A DNA stretch of 64,000 bases from NCBI GenBank assembly GCA_027943245.1, contig JANDJZ010000062.1:87496-151495 (forward strand). Direction: 5' to 3'. The notes below the pieces were generated by a model. That model saw only the letters and a program-made list of their open reading frames with translations, was not told the origin of the DNA and searched no databases. Both the position numbers and the translations under genes were made by a program. This document shows positions 57,082 to 64,000 of this stretch, in pieces (the first letter of the stretch is position 1; each line of letters begins with the position of its first letter). The DNA is from Acanthamoeba sp. SK_2022b (taxonomy: Eukaryota > Discosea > Longamoebia > Acanthamoebidae).

Positions 57082-60000
57082 ATGCATCGCTGGTTGACTC
57101 TGCCTTCTCTGGCGCCGCTCACGTTTGTCGGCGCATGCCGGCGGCGCATCGCCGCCGCGACACTCCTTTTCCTGATTTTTGCGTGCTGCTTGCCGGCACA
57201 GGCGGCGCTGAACGGCGATCTGCCGCAGCGCAGCGAAGTGCAAAGCCAGCTGGAAACGCTGAACAAGCAAAAAGCCCTGACGCCGGTCGAAAAGCTCTCC
57301 CAACAGGATTTAACCCGTACGCTGGAGCTGCTGGACGCCATCGAGCGCAACCGGCAGGACGCCGCACAGCTTAAACAGCAGGTGCAGCAGGCGCCGGCGA
57401 AGCTCAATCAGGTCACCGCCGAACTGGATGCGCTGAAGCGGCCGACGGACAACGCGGCCGCGCGCGCCGCGCTGTTGCCGCTGTCGCTGCGCCAGCTGGA
57501 AAGCCGGCTGTATCAAACGCTCGACGAGCTGCAAAGCGCGCAGGAGAGCCTCTCCACCTACAACAGCCAACTGGTGTCGCTGCAAACCCAGCCTGAACGG
57601 GTGCAGAGCACCATGTACGCCGCTTCGCAGCGCCTGCAGGAGATCCGCAGCCAGCTCAGCGGCCAGACGCCGGGGCAAGATTCGCTGCGCAACAGCCAGC
57701 AGGTGATGCTGAACACCGAACAGGCGCTGCTCAACGCGCAGCTGGAGCTGCAGCGCAAGAGCCTGGAAGCCAACACCACGCTACAAGATCTGCTGCAAAA
57801 ACAGCGCGATTACACCACGGCGCATATCGACGCGCTGGATAGGTCGGTGCAGCTGCTGCAGGAGCTCGTCAACAGCAAGCGCCTGACGCTGTCTGAAAAA
57901 ACCGCCAAAGAGGCGCAGAACCCGGAAGACGCCACCGATATCCAGCACGATCAGTTGGTCAGCAAGCAGCTGGACGTCAACCGCCAGCTGAGTCAGCAGC
58001 TGATCGCCGCCACCGAAGAGAGCAATACCCTGTTCCAGCAGAATATTCGGGTCAAAAACTGGCTCGATCGCGGTCTGCAGGCGGAACGTAATCTGAAAGA
58101 GCAGATTCAGGTGCTGAAGGGCAGCCTGGTGCTGTCGCGCATTCTGTATCAGCAGCAGCAGAGCCTGCCGCAGGGCACGCTGCTGGCGGATATAGACACG
58201 CGCATCGCCGATCTGCGGCTGGAGCAGTTCGATATCAATCAGCAACGCGACGATCTGTTCAAGGGGGAGGATTACATCAATCAGCTGGTGGCCGAAAGCA
58301 AGGAAAAGGCGGGCCCGGAAGTGATCGACGCGCTGAACGAAATTGTCGACATGCGCCGCGAGCTGTTGGATCAGTTGAACAAGCAGCTCAGCAACCAGCT
58401 GTCGTTATCGATCAACCTGCAGATCAACCAGCAGCAGCTGACCAGCGTCTACGGTTCGTTGCAGGATACGCTGACCCAGCAGATTTTCTGGGTCAACAGC
58501 AACAAGCCGGTCGATCTGGCGTGGCTGAAGGCGATGCCTGAGGCGGTGCGCGATCAGCTCGCCGGGCTCGATATCAAATTCGATGGCGGCAAGTTATTGC
58601 AGGGCGGTTTGAATGCGCTGGTGTTCCTGATCCCGATGCTGGTGGCGATCGGGCTATTGCGCTGGCGCTACCGGCTGATCGACGGCCATCTGCAAAAGCT
58701 GGCCAACGACGTGGGGCAGCTTAAACGCGATGGCCAGCTGCATACGCCGAAGGCCATCGCGCTGACCTTGCTGAAGGTGTTGCCCGGCGCCGCGCTGCTG
58801 CTCGGCGTCGGTTTCTGGATGTATCGCGCGGACTTCGGCATCAGCGACTTTATCTGGGCGCTGTCGCAGCAGCTGGCGCTGTCATGGATGGTGTTCGGCT
58901 TCAGCTACCGCATGCTGAAACCGGGCGGCATCGCCGAGCGGCATTTCAACTTCGGCGCCAACCTGTGCGCGCATTACCGCCGCCAGACGCTGCGGCTGGG
59001 GCTGGCGCTGCAGCCGCTGATCTTCTGGTCGGTCTTGGGCGAAAAAGCGCCGCTGCGCCTGGTGGAAGACGTCATCGGCCAGATCGTGGTGATGTTGACG
59101 CTGGCGCTGCTCACGGTGCTGGTGTTCCCGCTGTGCCGCGACAGCTGGCGTGAAAAGGGCTCGCACGCCGTGCGGCTGGTGGTGGTCACCGCGCTCGCCG
59201 CCACGCCGCTGATCCTGCTGGGGCTGATGTTCGCCGGCTACTTCTATACCACGCTGCGGCTGGCCAGCCGTTGGATAGACAGCCTGTATCTGTTCTTCCT
59301 GTGGAATATCGTGTACCTGACCGCGCTGCGCGGCCTGAGCGTGGCGGCGCGGCGTCTGGCCTACCGGCGCGCGTTGGCGCGGCGGCAAAACGTGGCGAAG
59401 GAGGGGGCCGAAGGCGGTGAAGCCGTGGTGGAAGAGCCGCCGCTGGCGCTCGATCAGATCAACCAGCAGTCGCTGCGTCTGACCACCCTGGTGCTGTTTG
59501 CTATCTTCGCCAGCGCCTTCTACGCCATTTGGTCGGATCTGGTGACGGTCATCGCTTACCTGGACAGCATCACGCTGTGGCATTACACCAGCACCGTGGC
59601 GGGCAGCAGCGTGTCGCAGGCGGTGACGCTGGGCAACATGATGGTGGCGATCGCCGCGGTGATCGTCGCCTACGTGCTCACCCGCAACCTGCCCGGTTTG
59701 CTGGAGGTGGTGGTGCTGTCGCGGCTGCAGCTGCGGCAGGGGGCATCCTATGCCATCACCACCGTGCTCACTTACCTGATCACCGCCGTGGGCGCCGTGG
59801 TTGCGCTGGGATCGCTGGGCGTCTCCTGGGACAAACTGCAATGGCTGGCCGCCGGTCTGACGGTCGGGCTGGGCTTCGGCCTGCAGGAAATCTTCGCCAA
59901 CTTCGTCTCCGGCCTGATCATTCTGTTCGAACGCCCGATCCGCATCGGCGATACCATCACTATCGGCACCTTCTCCGGTTCGGTCAGCAAGATCCGCATT

Positions 60001-60465
60001 CGCGCCACCACCATTACCGACTTCGATCGCAAAGAGGTGATCATTCCGAACAAGGCGTTCGTCACCGAGCGGTTGATCAACTGGTCACTGTCCGACACCA
60101 TCACCCGCGTGCTGATCAAGGTGGGCGTGGCCTACGGTTCCGATCTCGACAAGGTGAAAAAGGTGCTGCTGCAGGCGGCGCACGACAACCCGCGGGTGAT
60201 GACCGATCCCGAACCGCAGGTGTTCTTCCTCAACTTCGGCGCCAGCACGCTGGATCACGAGCTGCGGCTGTACGTGCGCGAACTGCGCGATCGCAGCTAC
60301 ACCGTGGACGAGCTGAACCGCTCAATCGATCGTTTGTGTCGGGAAAACGACATCGACATCGCTTTCAACCAGCTGGAGGTGTATCTGCATAACCAGCAGG
60401 GCAACGAAGTGCAGGAAGTGAAAAGAACGCTGTCGCCGGATGAAGGCGGCCAGACGGCGGGCTGA
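57082..60465 (+). CDS. mscK: Potassium-dependent mechanosensitive channel MscK (KefA)
   Basis: Large MscS-type channel of 1127 aa, near the E. coli length of 1120. Signal peptide (about 1-40), long helical periplasmic domain (about 45-480), several membrane helices, and the C-terminal MscS core (about 840-1115), whose pore helix region GLGFGLQEIFANFVSGLIILFERPIRIGD is conserved. It opens under membrane tension when external K+ is high. ATG 57082 is chosen since the signal peptide starts there. Confidence 0.95.
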   Translation: MHRWLTLPSLAPLTFVGACRRRIAAATLLFLIFACCLPAQAALNGDLPQRSEVQSQLETLNKQKALTPVEKLSQQDLTRTLELLDAIERNRQDAAQLKQQVQQAPAKLNQVTAELDALKRPTDNAAARAALLPLSLRQLESRLYQTLDELQSAQESLSTYNSQLVSLQTQPERVQSTMYAASQRLQEIRSQLSGQTPGQDSLRNSQQVMLNTEQALLNAQLELQRKSLEANTTLQDLLQKQRDYTTAHIDALDRSVQLLQELVNSKRLTLSEKTAKEAQNPEDATDIQHDQLVSKQLDVNRQLSQQLIAATEESNTLFQQNIRVKNWLDRGLQAERNLKEQIQVLKGSLVLSRILYQQQQSLPQGTLLADIDTRIADLRLEQFDINQQRDDLFKGEDYINQLVAESKEKAGPEVIDALNEIVDMRRELLDQLNKQLSNQLSLSINLQINQQQLTSVYGSLQDTLTQQIFWVNSNKPVDLAWLKAMPEAVRDQLAGLDIKFDGGKLLQGGLNALVFLIPMLVAIGLLRWRYRLIDGHLQKLANDVGQLKRDGQLHTPKAIALTLLKVLPGAALLLGVGFWMYRADFGISDFIWALSQQLALSWMVFGFSYRMLKPGGIAERHFNFGANLCAHYRRQTLRLGLALQPLIFWSVLGEKAPLRLVEDVIGQIVVMLTLALLTVLVFPLCRDSWREKGSHAVRLVVVTALAATPLILLGLMFAGYFYTTLRLASRWIDSLYLFFLWNIVYLTALRGLSVAARRLAYRRALARRQNVAKEGAEGGEAVVEEPPLALDQINQQSLRLTTLVLFAIFASAFYAIWSDLVTVIAYLDSITLWHYTSTVAGSSVSQAVTLGNMMVAIAAVIVAYVLTRNLPGLLEVVVLSRLQLRQGASYAITTVLTYLITAVGAVVALGSLGVSWDKLQWLAAGLTVGLGFGLQEIFANFVSGLIILFERPIRIGDTITIGTFSGSVSKIRIRATTITDFDRKEVIIPNKAFVTERLINWSLSDTITRVLIKVGVAYGSDLDKVKKVLLQAAHDNPRVMTDPEPQVFFLNFGASTLDHELRLYVRELRDRSYTVDELNRSIDRLCRENDIDIAFNQLEVYLHNQQGNEVQEVKRTLSPDEGGQTAG

Positions 60466-60483
60466 TAAGCGTTGAAAGACGAA

Positions 60484-60504
60484 AGGGACAGCGGCGCTGT
60501 CCCT
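60484..60504. terminator. Convergent hairpin between mscK and rsmS
   Basis: A perfect 9-bp stem AGGGACAGC / GCTGTCCCT with a 3-nt loop fills the 41-bp gap between the convergent genes. No T-run follows. Confidence 0.4.
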
Positions 60505-60506
60505 GC

Positions 60507-60686
60507 TCACTGTCCGGCAGGCAGATAGGGAGAGGTGACGCCGGCGCGCTGCAGCTTTTCCTGATAGTCCCGTTTGACGATATCCAGCGCCGCCAGCGCG
60601 GTGGCCGGATCGATCTCGTTGCACTCCAGCAGGTAAATCAAGTCTACCGCCAGCTGCAGTTCGGGTGACGCGTTTTCCAGAGACAT
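60507..60686 (-). CDS. rsmS: Pleiotropic regulatory protein RsmS (YbaM)
   Basis: A 59-aa protein translated from the minus strand: [16 protein letters not shown], then the [18 protein letters not shown] segment. E. coli YbaM has the same start MSLENA and the LDIVKRDY motif. In plant-pathogenic and Serratia-type enterobacteria the family affects secondary metabolism and virulence as RsmS. It lies downstream of priC by 108 bp. Confidence 0.88.
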   Translation of the reverse strand: MSLENASPELQLAVDLIYLLECNEIDPATALAALDIVKRDYQEKLQRAGVTSPYLPAGQ

Positions 60687-60794
60687 AGCACCTGCGCTTA
60701 TATTAATTAATGGGATGAATAACTCGCGTACCGGCAGAGTATAGTGAACCCGGCGCGCAACCGGGAATAATCATTAAAATATTGTGATAAATCT

Positions 60795-61331
60795 TCAAAA
60801 ACCGTTTTCTTTGCGCTCGATATTGCGCTCGATGCGCGCCAGCGCCTGGCGGCAGCGCATCAGTCTCCCCTCCAGCGCCGCCAGCTCGTGCTGCAGCTTT
60901 TGCTGCGCCGCCAGCGTGGTCTGGCGCCCCAGCAGGCTTTCCCGATCCTGAATCATGCCGATCAGCCGGCGTTCGTAGTCCTGATGCTCTGCCAGCTTGT
61001 GGTACAGATCGGCCTCGGGGGCTTCTTTCGGCTGGTTCTTGCGCCGCAGCGCCTGGGTTGCCAGCTCGCGCTGCAGGGCAGCGATCTGAGCCACCAGTTT
61101 TTCGGCCAGAAAGGCCACCTGGCTGGTGCGGCTGTCGTTGGCGGCGCTTTGCAGCTGGGCGAAATTCTTCTCCACCTCGGCCAGGTAGTCGCGCAGCCGC
61201 GTGCCGCGATTGGCGAACAGGGCGGCGTCGAAGCGCGCCTGCGGGATTGGAACATCGCCGCGCGGGGTCACTTCGGCCGCCAGCGCTGCGATCTGCTGTG
61301 CCAACACCTGTAATAGACGCTGAGTGCTCAC
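60795..61331 (-). CDS. priC: Primosomal replication protein N'' PriC
   Basis: A 178-aa all-helical protein that reloads DnaB at stalled forks together with PriA and Rep. The pattern RFDAALFANRGTRLRDYLAEVEKNFAQL and the basic C-terminal coiled part (ALARIERNIERKENGF) are typical. Divergent from ybaN, as in E. coli. Confidence 0.93.
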   Translation of the reverse strand: MSTQRLLQVLAQQIAALAAEVTPRGDVPIPQARFDAALFANRGTRLRDYLAEVEKNFAQLQSAANDSRTSQVAFLAEKLVAQIAALQRELATQALRRKNQPKEAPEADLYHKLAEHQDYERRLIGMIQDRESLLGRQTTLAAQQKLQHELAALEGRLMRCRQALARIERNIERKENGF

Positions 61332-61465
61332 ATAAGCTCCCTCTTGATTTCAACAGGCGTAAGCTTGCCCGCGATCCTGCCGTGAAACAAGCGCCGCACG
61401 CATATTCCGCCGGCGCGGCGCCGATGCTACAGTAGGCGGCAACCGATTGAGGAGCGAAGAGCCGC

Positions 61466-61846
61466 ATGACGCGTGGGTTATTGATCATTTTAGGCTGGCT
61501 GGCGGTGGTGCTGGCGACGTTGGGCGTGGTGCTGCCGCTGCTGCCGACCACGCCGTTCCTGCTGTTGGCCGCCTGGTGCTTCGCCCGCTCTTCGCCGCGC
61601 TTTCATCACTGGCTGCTGCACCGCTCCTGGTTCGGCCCCTACCTGCGCCACTGGCAGCAGCATCGCGCGCTGCCGCCGGGGGCGAAATGGAAGGCGGTGC
61701 TGGTGATCGTGCTCACCTTCGCCTGTTCGCTGTGGCTGGTGAAAATCTGGTGGGTGCGCGGGCTGTTGCTGCTGATGCTGGCCATTTTGCTGACCTTTAT
61801 GCTGCGCCTGCCGGTTATTGACCTGTCGCAACAAAAACAGCGCTGA
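61466..61846 (+). CDS. ybaN: YbaN family inner-membrane protein (DUF454)
   Basis: A 126-aa DUF454 membrane protein with three to four helices. The motif VVLPLLPTTPFLLLAAWCFARSSPRFHHWLL, shared by the family, spans about 22-52. No function is established. It lies between priC and apt, as in E. coli; the ERIC element starts shortly after. Confidence 0.93.
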   Translation: MTRGLLIILGWLAVVLATLGVVLPLLPTTPFLLLAAWCFARSSPRFHHWLLHRSWFGPYLRHWQQHRALPPGAKWKAVLVIVLTFACSLWLVKIWWVRGLLLLMLAILLTFMLRLPVIDLSQQKQR

Positions 61847-61867
61847 TTGTGCCTTAAACTCCCCAAT

Positions 61868-61974
61868 AGCTTTCAAGCCGCAGCTAGGCGACAAACGCAG
61901 GCATCCCCGGGAGCTTACTTAGGTAAGTGACCGGGGGGAATGCGCGCAGTCAACAACGCTGCGGGTTGAAAGAT
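61868..61974. repeat. ERIC element (enterobacterial repetitive intergenic consensus)
   Basis: An intergenic palindromic element. The centre holds GAGCTTACTTAGGTAAGTGA between CCCCGG and CCGGGG, close to the ERIC core. The outer ends CTTTCAA-G-CCGCAGC (from 61870) and GCTGCGG-G-TTGAAAG (to 61972) pair over 15 positions with one mismatch. It lies in the ybaN-apt gap, about 150 bp before apt, and could be part of the apt or ybaN transcript. Confidence 0.8.
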
Positions 61975-62124
61975 GCAGGGGAGAGTTGCATTTGTCCGCC
62001 AGTTTGCATAGATTTGGGCGTTTTCGTGCGCGGATCGCCTGCCATTTCTTCTCCGGTGTGTTTCACCCGGGGGCGGTGGGTGAGCGGCGCGCCGGTTTTC
62101 AGGCAGTTTTATCAGGCAACAATT

Positions 62125-62676
62125 ATGACCGCTACTGCGCAGCAGCTTCAGTTTATTAAAGACAGTATCAAAACCATCCCGGATTATCCGAAGCCGGGCA
62201 TCCTGTTCCGCGACGTGACCAGCCTGCTGGAAAACCCGTTGGCCTACGCCGCCAGCATTGAGCTGCTGGTTGAGCGCTATCGCGAAGCGGGCGTGACCAA
62301 GGTGGTGGGTACCGAAGCGCGTGGTTTCCTGTTCGGCGCGCCCGTCGCGCTGGCATTGGGCGTCGGTTTCGTGCCGGTACGCAAACCGGGCAAACTGCCG
62401 CGCGCCACGCTCAGCGAAAGCTATGAGCTGGAGTACGGCACCGACAAGCTGGAGATCCACACCGACGCCATCACCGCGGGTGACAAAGTGCTGGTGGTGG
62501 ACGATCTGCTGGCGACCGGCGGCACCATCGAAGCGACCACCAAACTGATCCGCCGCCTGGGCGGTGAAGTGAAAGATGCCGCGTTCATCATCAACCTGCC
62601 GGATCTGGGCGGGGAAGCGCGTCTGAACAAGCTGGGCATCGACTGCTACTGCCTGGTGGACTTCGCCGGCCATTGA
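62125..62676 (+). CDS. apt: Adenine phosphoribosyltransferase Apt
   Basis: A 183-aa purine salvage enzyme that makes AMP from adenine and PRPP. The PRPP-binding motif [14 protein letters not shown] (about 123-136) and the [18 protein letters not shown] loop are intact. ATG 62125 matches E. coli; the much longer in-frame reading upstream would run through the ERIC element and is rejected. Confidence 0.97.
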   Translation: MTATAQQLQFIKDSIKTIPDYPKPGILFRDVTSLLENPLAYAASIELLVERYREAGVTKVVGTEARGFLFGAPVALALGVGFVPVRKPGKLPRATLSESYELEYGTDKLEIHTDAITAGDKVLVVDDLLATGGTIEATTKLIRRLGGEVKDAAFIINLPDLGGEARLNKLGIDCYCLVDFAGH

Positions 62677-62768
62677 GGCGGCATCGCCCCTTGGGCACAA
62701 CGGCCTCGCGGATCGCCGCGGGGCTGTGTTAGCATGACCCTCCAGATTCCTCGACTTCTCCGGTATTA

Positions 62769-64000
62769 ATGAGCTATCAGGTTCTCGCCCGTAAGTGGCG
62801 CCCTCAAACGTTCGCAGACGTGGTCGGCCAGGAACATGTCCTGACCGCGCTGGCCAACGGCCTCTCGCTGGGGCGGATCCATCACGCCTATCTGTTCTCG
62901 GGCACCCGCGGCGTGGGGAAAACCACCATCGCGCGCCTGCTGGCCAAAGGCCTGAACTGTGAAACCGGCATCACCGCCACGCCGTGCGGCCAATGCGACA
63001 ACTGCCGCGAGATCGAGCAGGGGCGCTTCGTCGATCTGATCGAGATCGACGCCGCTTCCCGAACCAAGGTGGAAGATACCCGCGATCTGCTGGACAACGT
63101 CCAGTACGCGCCGGCGCGCGGCCGCTTCAAGGTCTACCTGATCGACGAAGTGCACATGCTCTCGCGCCACAGCTTCAACGCGTTGCTGAAGACGCTGGAA
63201 GAGCCGCCGCCGCACGTCAAATTCCTGTTGGCCACCACCGATCCGCAAAAGCTGCCGGTGACCATTCTCTCGCGCTGCCTGCAGTTCCACCTCAAGGCGC
63301 TGGACGTCGATCAGATCCGCCAGCAGCTGGAAACGGTGCTGACGGCGGAGCAGATCACCAGCGACGCCCGTGCGCTGCAGCTGCTGGCGCGCGCCGCCGA
63401 CGGCAGCATGCGCGATGCGCTGAGCTTGACCGATCAGGCGATCGCCATGGGGCAGGGGCAGGTGACCGCCGCCACCGTCAGCCAGATGCTCGGCACGCTC
63501 GATGACGAGCAGCCGCTGGCGATCCTCGAAGCGCTGGTCAGCGCCGACGGCGAAAAGGTGATGGCGCAGGTCGCGCAGGCCGCTTCGCGCGGCGTGGACT
63601 GGGAAAACCTGCTGGTGGAGACGCTGGCGCTGCTGCACCGCATTGCGATGGTGCAGCTGCTGCCTTCGATGCTCGACAACCACTACGCGGCCGTGGAACA
63701 ACGGCTGCGCGAGCTGGCGCGCACTTTGCCGCCGGCCGATGTGCAACTTTACTACCAGACGCTGCTGGTGGGCCGCAAAGAGCTGGCCTATGCGCCGGAT
63801 CGCCGCATGGGGGTTGAGATGACCCTGCTGCGCGCGCTGGCGTTTCACCCGAAAGCGGTGATCCCGGAGCCGGTGGCGTTGGTGCAGACCGCGCCGGCGC
63901 CGATGGCGCAGCCGCAGGCCGCCGCAGCGCAACAGCCGCCGCAGTTTCAGGACGCGCCGCCGCCGCTAGGGCAGCCGGCCGCGCCACCGCGACAATCATC
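62769..64000 (+). CDS. dnaX: DNA polymerase III subunits tau and gamma, partial
   Basis: The first 410 codons of DnaX, cut by the right edge. AAA+ clamp loader ATPase with Walker A GTRGVGKT (about 45-52), zinc-binding cysteines at 64, 73, 76 and 79 (NCETGITATPCGQCDNCRE), Walker B YLIDEVHM and sensor 1 LATTDPQKL. The Pro/Gln/Ala-rich linker begins near residue 372. In E. coli a frameshift near codon 430 makes the shorter gamma; that site is outside this window. Confidence 0.97.
   Translation, partial: MSYQVLARKWRPQTFADVVGQEHVLTALANGLSLGRIHHAYLFSGTRGVGKTTIARLLAKGLNCETGITATPCGQCDNCREIEQGRFVDLIEIDAASRTKVEDTRDLLDNVQYAPARGRFKVYLIDEVHMLSRHSFNALLKTLEEPPPHVKFLLATTDPQKLPVTILSRCLQFHLKALDVDQIRQQLETVLTAEQITSDARALQLLARAADGSMRDALSLTDQAIAMGQGQVTAATVSQMLGTLDDEQPLAILEALVSADGEKVMAQVAQAASRGVDWENLLVETLALLHRIAMVQLLPSMLDNHYAAVEQRLRELARTLPPADVQLYYQTLLVGRKELAYAPDRRMGVEMTLLRALAFHPKAVIPEPVALVQTAPAPMAQPQAAAAQQPPQFQDAPPPLGQPAAPPRQS

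Noticed and set aside
61927..62124. N-terminal extension of apt by 66 codons
   Set aside because: It would translate part of the ERIC element; the ATG at 62125 gives the exact known Apt N-terminus.
1..64000. CRISPR array, IS element or prophage
   Set aside because: No regularly spaced repeats, transposase, integrase or phage structural genes were seen on either strand.

Overview
This 64-kb window comes from a high-GC enterobacterial chromosome, most likely Serratia marcescens or a very close relative. Most of it follows the Escherichia coli K-12 order from cyoE to dnaX: cyoABCDE, ampG, yajG, bolA, tig, clpP-clpX-lon, hupB, ppiD, ybaV, fadM, queC, ybaE, cof, decR, mdlAB, glnK-amtB, tesB, ybaY, atl, ffs, then hha-tomB, acrBA/acrR, mscK, rsmS, priC, ybaN, apt, dnaX. 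The proteins are close in length and motif to the E. coli ones. No rRNA, tRNA, IS element, prophage or CRISPR array was seen; the only stable RNA gene is 4.5S RNA (ffs).

Core part 1 (1-30831): the minus-strand cytochrome bo3 operon, whose cyoE runs off the left edge; ampG and yajG; bolA; the proteostasis block tig/clpP/clpX/lon with a heat-shock-type promoter at lon; hupB and ppiD; the queC/ybaE/cof block; a decR-like Lrp regulator divergent from a PLP-dependent cysteine-metabolising enzyme that is absent at this place in E. coli; the mdlAB ABC exporter; glnK-amtB behind a sigma54 promoter with an NtrC-type site; tesB, ybaY, atl, ffs.

Accessory part (about 30832-46450): where E. coli has ylaB/ylaC/maa, this genome has three membrane-protein regulatory genes (a MarT/ToxR-like winged-helix regulator with a FidL-like partner, then a second winged-helix protein anchored at its C-terminus), a compact type II secretion operon gspC-D-E-F-G-H-I-J-K-L-M-O, a convergent pilotin gene gspS, a GbpA-type chitin-active lytic polysaccharide monooxygenase and a cytochrome b561. 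The likely reading is a regulated secretion system that exports the chitin-binding protein.

Second accessory patch (47512-51297): after hha-tomB come an unrecognised 117-aa gene and a zinc-starvation module. Two operons, a zinc-type ABC transporter and rpmE2-rpmJ2 (ribosomal proteins with no or incomplete zinc-binding Cys sets), point at each other, share one terminator, and each carries a palindromic Zur-type box at its outer end.

Core part 2 (51384-64000): acrAB with divergent acrR and a perfect 24-bp operator palindrome, a DsrE-family gene behind acrR, mscK, rsmS, priC, ybaN, an ERIC element in front of apt, and dnaX, cut by the right edge before its expected frameshift site.
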